Part shown: positions 62,365-64,000 of the stretch, one piece after another | How the letters are laid out: each line of letters starts with the position of its first letter | Position numbering within the stretch: position 1 is the first letter of the stretch | Assembly: GCA_937874695.1 (NCBI GenBank) | Contig: CALNAJ010000046.1 | Coordinates: 1 to 64,000, forward strand | DNA: 64,000 nucleotides | Source: an uncultured Lactobacillus sp. | GTDB lineage: Bacteria; Bacillota; Bacilli; Lactobacillales; Lactobacillaceae | Direction of reading: 5' to 3' | The notes under the pieces: model-generated | What the model saw: only the letters and a program-made list of their open reading frames with translations | Told to the model about the DNA's origin: nothing | Databases searched by the model: none | Position numbers and translations under genes: made by a program

Positions 62365-64000
62365 TTAATTGGCAACGTAAGCGGTACGGTAATCCGCGTC
62401 ACCATTGAACTTGTTGTAGACGACACCCTTGATCTTAGGGTTGACCAGACTGCTGGTCCGGCTTTCGTAGAGTGGGGTGACGGCTTGGTCCTTCAGTGCG
62501 GTCTGTGCGGCAGTGACCAGGTCTTGGTAACGGGCGGTCTTGTTGAGCGCGTCCGTTCCTTCAGCGGCCTTCAATGCACCGTCGTAAGCCTTGCTGTCGT
62601 AGTGACCCATGTTAGAGTTGTTCGCCGATTGTAGAATCTGTAGGGATTGAATTGGGTCGGCGTAGTCCATGCCCCAGCTGGTCAGGTTCAGTTGGAAGTT
62701 GCCCTTGGAAACGTTGCTGAGCATGGATGGGAATGGCATTGCCCGGACTTCGACCTTGGCACCTAACTTGCTGGTGATGGCACTTTGGACAAATTCAGCG
62801 ATGTTTTGGCTGGCGTCGTCATTGCCACAGGTAATAGTCAGCGTGACGGCCTTTTTACCGAGTTGCTTCAACGCACTCTGGTAGAGTTTCTTGGCCTGAG
62901 CTGGTGCGTAATCTACGGTGCCCTTGGTGTAGGCGTCGCTGGTGAAATCGGCACCGGTCTTAGGGTTCTTCATCATGTCGTGAACACCGAATGTCTTGGC
63001 TGGTACGGAGCCGTTCTTCAAGACTTTGGTTGCCAATTGTTGACGGTTAACGGCTAGGGAAATGGCCGTTCGTAAGTCTTGGTTGGCAGCGACCTTGTTG
63101 TTTTCGTTGTATTGAATGAAGCCAATCCGGCCGGCGGACAATGACTTCAAGTTGGCATTGTTCTTGTTTTGCGTCGTTTGTTCGCCGCTCAACGTGACTT
63201 GGTCAAGCTTCTTGGACTGGTAAAGGTTGTAGGCCGTGGTGCTGTCCTTGATGACCTTGTAGTCGATGGATTGCAGCTTGACGGACTTGGCTTCGGCGTA
63301 ACTGGCATTCTTCTTTAACGTCCAGTTGTCGCTGGTTCCGCTCCAGTTGGCGAGGGTGAATGGCCCGTTATAGACGGTCGTCTTGGCAGATGAACCATAC
63401 TTGCTACCATACTTGTTGACGGCCTTTTCATTCAGTGGGTAGTAGGTCGTGCTGGCCAGCATCTTCTTGAAGTAGGAAGCGGGTTGGCTCAGCGTGATCT
63501 TCAGTTGGTACTTGCCGACAGCCTTGACACCGAGGGTCGATGGCGATTTCTTTCCAGCAGCAATGGCGTTGGCATTTTTAATATTTGCAAATTGATAGGT
63601 GAATTCCGACTTGGATTTCGGATTCAGCGTCCGTTCCCATGAGTAGACGAAGTTCTGGGCCGTCACGGGATCGCCGTTACTCCATTTGCCATCGTGACGC
63701 AGGTTGATGGTGTATTGATGGCCATTGTCAGAAACGGTGGTCTTGGTGGCCAAGGCGTTTTCGGCTTGACTGTTGGCGTTCAGGCGATAAAGGCCTTCGC
63801 CAACTTGGCTGAGCGTGTTGCTGGAAATGTTGTCGGTGATTTTGGAAACGTCCAGGCTAGAAATCGTGGCGGTCTGGTACAGGTTTAAGTGCTGTGCAGC
63901 CGCAGTTTTAGTGGACTTCGAGTGGGCAGTGACGGCGAAGATTCCGCCGCCGATAACAACGATTCCGGCGCATAATAGTAAAGCTTTCTTGTGATCTAAT
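62365..64000 (-). CDS. Oligopeptide-binding protein (OppA type), 5' end missing
   Basis: The reading frame stays open to the window edge, so the protein has at least 545 residues; its start codon lies beyond 64000. N-terminal signal segment KKALLLCAGIVVIGGGIFAV, then AATISSLDVSKITD-type start (here TATISSLDVSKITDNISSN) and QVGEGLYRLN, the signature of SBP family 5. It captures peptides for an ABC importer. A classical lipobox (L-A/S-G/A-C) is not seen; LLLC is the only Cys context, so it may be anchored by an uncleaved signal. ABC partner genes are not in the window. Confidence 0.9.
   Translation of the reverse strand, partial: LDHKKALLLCAGIVVIGGGIFAVTAHSKSTKTAAAQHLNLYQTATISSLDVSKITDNISSNTLSQVGEGLYRLNANSQAENALATKTTVSDNGHQYTINLRHDGKWSNGDPVTAQNFVYSWERTLNPKSKSEFTYQFANIKNANAIAAGKKSPSTLGVKAVGKYQLKITLSQPASYFKKMLASTTYYPLNEKAVNKYGSKYGSSAKTTVYNGPFTLANWSGTSDNWTLKKNASYAEAKSVKLQSIDYKVIKDSTTAYNLYQSKKLDQVTLSGEQTTQNKNNANLKSLSAGRIGFIQYNENNKVAANQDLRTAISLAVNRQQLATKVLKNGSVPAKTFGVHDMMKNPKTGADFTSDAYTKGTVDYAPAQAKKLYQSALKQLGKKAVTLTITCGNDDASQNIAEFVQSAITSKLGAKVEVRAMPFPSMLSNVSKGNFQLNLTSWGMDYADPIQSLQILQSANNSNMGHYDSKAYDGALKAAEGTDALNKTARYQDLVTAAQTALKDQAVTPLYESRTSSLVNPKIKGVVYNKFNGDADYRTAYVAN

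Overview
The window looks like chromosomal DNA of a lactic acid bacterium of the family Lactobacillaceae, plausibly of the Levilactobacillus/brevis type. This rests on the strong AGGAGG-type ribosome binding sites, near-balanced base composition, a split beta-galactosidase (lacL/lacM), a malolactic locus (enzyme, permease, LysR regulator), a WxL-type surface protein, CcpA (cre) sites and a type I-E CRISPR array with a 28-bp repeat. No rRNA, tRNA or prophage genes are visible. The genus is an inference.

Layout. 1-299: the distal end of a type I-E CRISPR array; cas genes are not in the window. 0.4-3 kb: small hypothetical, redox and lipoprotein genes. 3.2-9.7 kb: aldo/keto reductase, acetyltransferases, an ArsR-controlled oxidoreductase/DJ-1 locus, an NADH-oxidase-like flavoprotein and a lone EAL protein. 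10-14 kb: WxL-like surface protein and a Tet(M)-like ribosomal protection GTPase. 14.3-15.8 kb: a tnpB-only IS605-type element. 15.9-25 kb: secreted and DUF1835-like proteins, SDR, DUF1097 protein, proline iminopeptidase, MarR with two OsmC proteins, YaaA, GH30 glycosidase with an AraC regulator. 25-30.9 kb: MerR/aldo-keto reductase pair, a non-coding hairpin array, a DHA2 exporter, ribokinase, AraC. 31-36.8 kb: TetR with a YhgE/Pip-like protein, DMT transporter, pentapeptide protein, secreted proteins, a frameshifted XRE gene. 37-40.9 kb: lacLM and a secreted protein. 41-46 kb: two CPA1 antiporters, the first behind a riboswitch-like leader. 43.3-52.8 kb: a MerR regulon. 53-57.6 kb: malolactic locus. 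57.7-59.8 kb: a second tnpB element beside a broken acetyltransferase. 59.9-64 kb: LysE, CadD and GtrA proteins and a truncated OppA-type gene.

How the genes work together. The strongest new signal is regulatory. Five transcription units between 43.3 and 52.8 kb (two NmrA-like reductases, one with its merR gene, a Zn alcohol dehydrogenase, a DHA2 exporter and an NTF2-like protein) share one promoter design: TTGCCT, a 19-bp spacer carrying a CTTGAAGT-type dyad, then TAAACT or a close variant. This is the architecture of MerR-activated promoters and suggests a coordinated electrophile/aldehyde or xenobiotic response driven by the MerR at 44020. A related divergent MerR module sits at 26 kb, and an orphan MerR-type promoter precedes the SDR at 17.1 kb.

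A second window-wide signal is a 16-bp palindrome related to the ParB site parS (TGTTTCAYGTGAAAC plus A or G), present eight times in 64 kb and always between genes. A third is the 5' leader of the antiporter at 41200, which can form two mutually exclusive stems, one of which covers the Shine-Dalgarno. Several genes carry clear lesions: the XRE gene at 36316, the O-acetyltransferase at 59236 and a dehydrogenase remnant at 52218.
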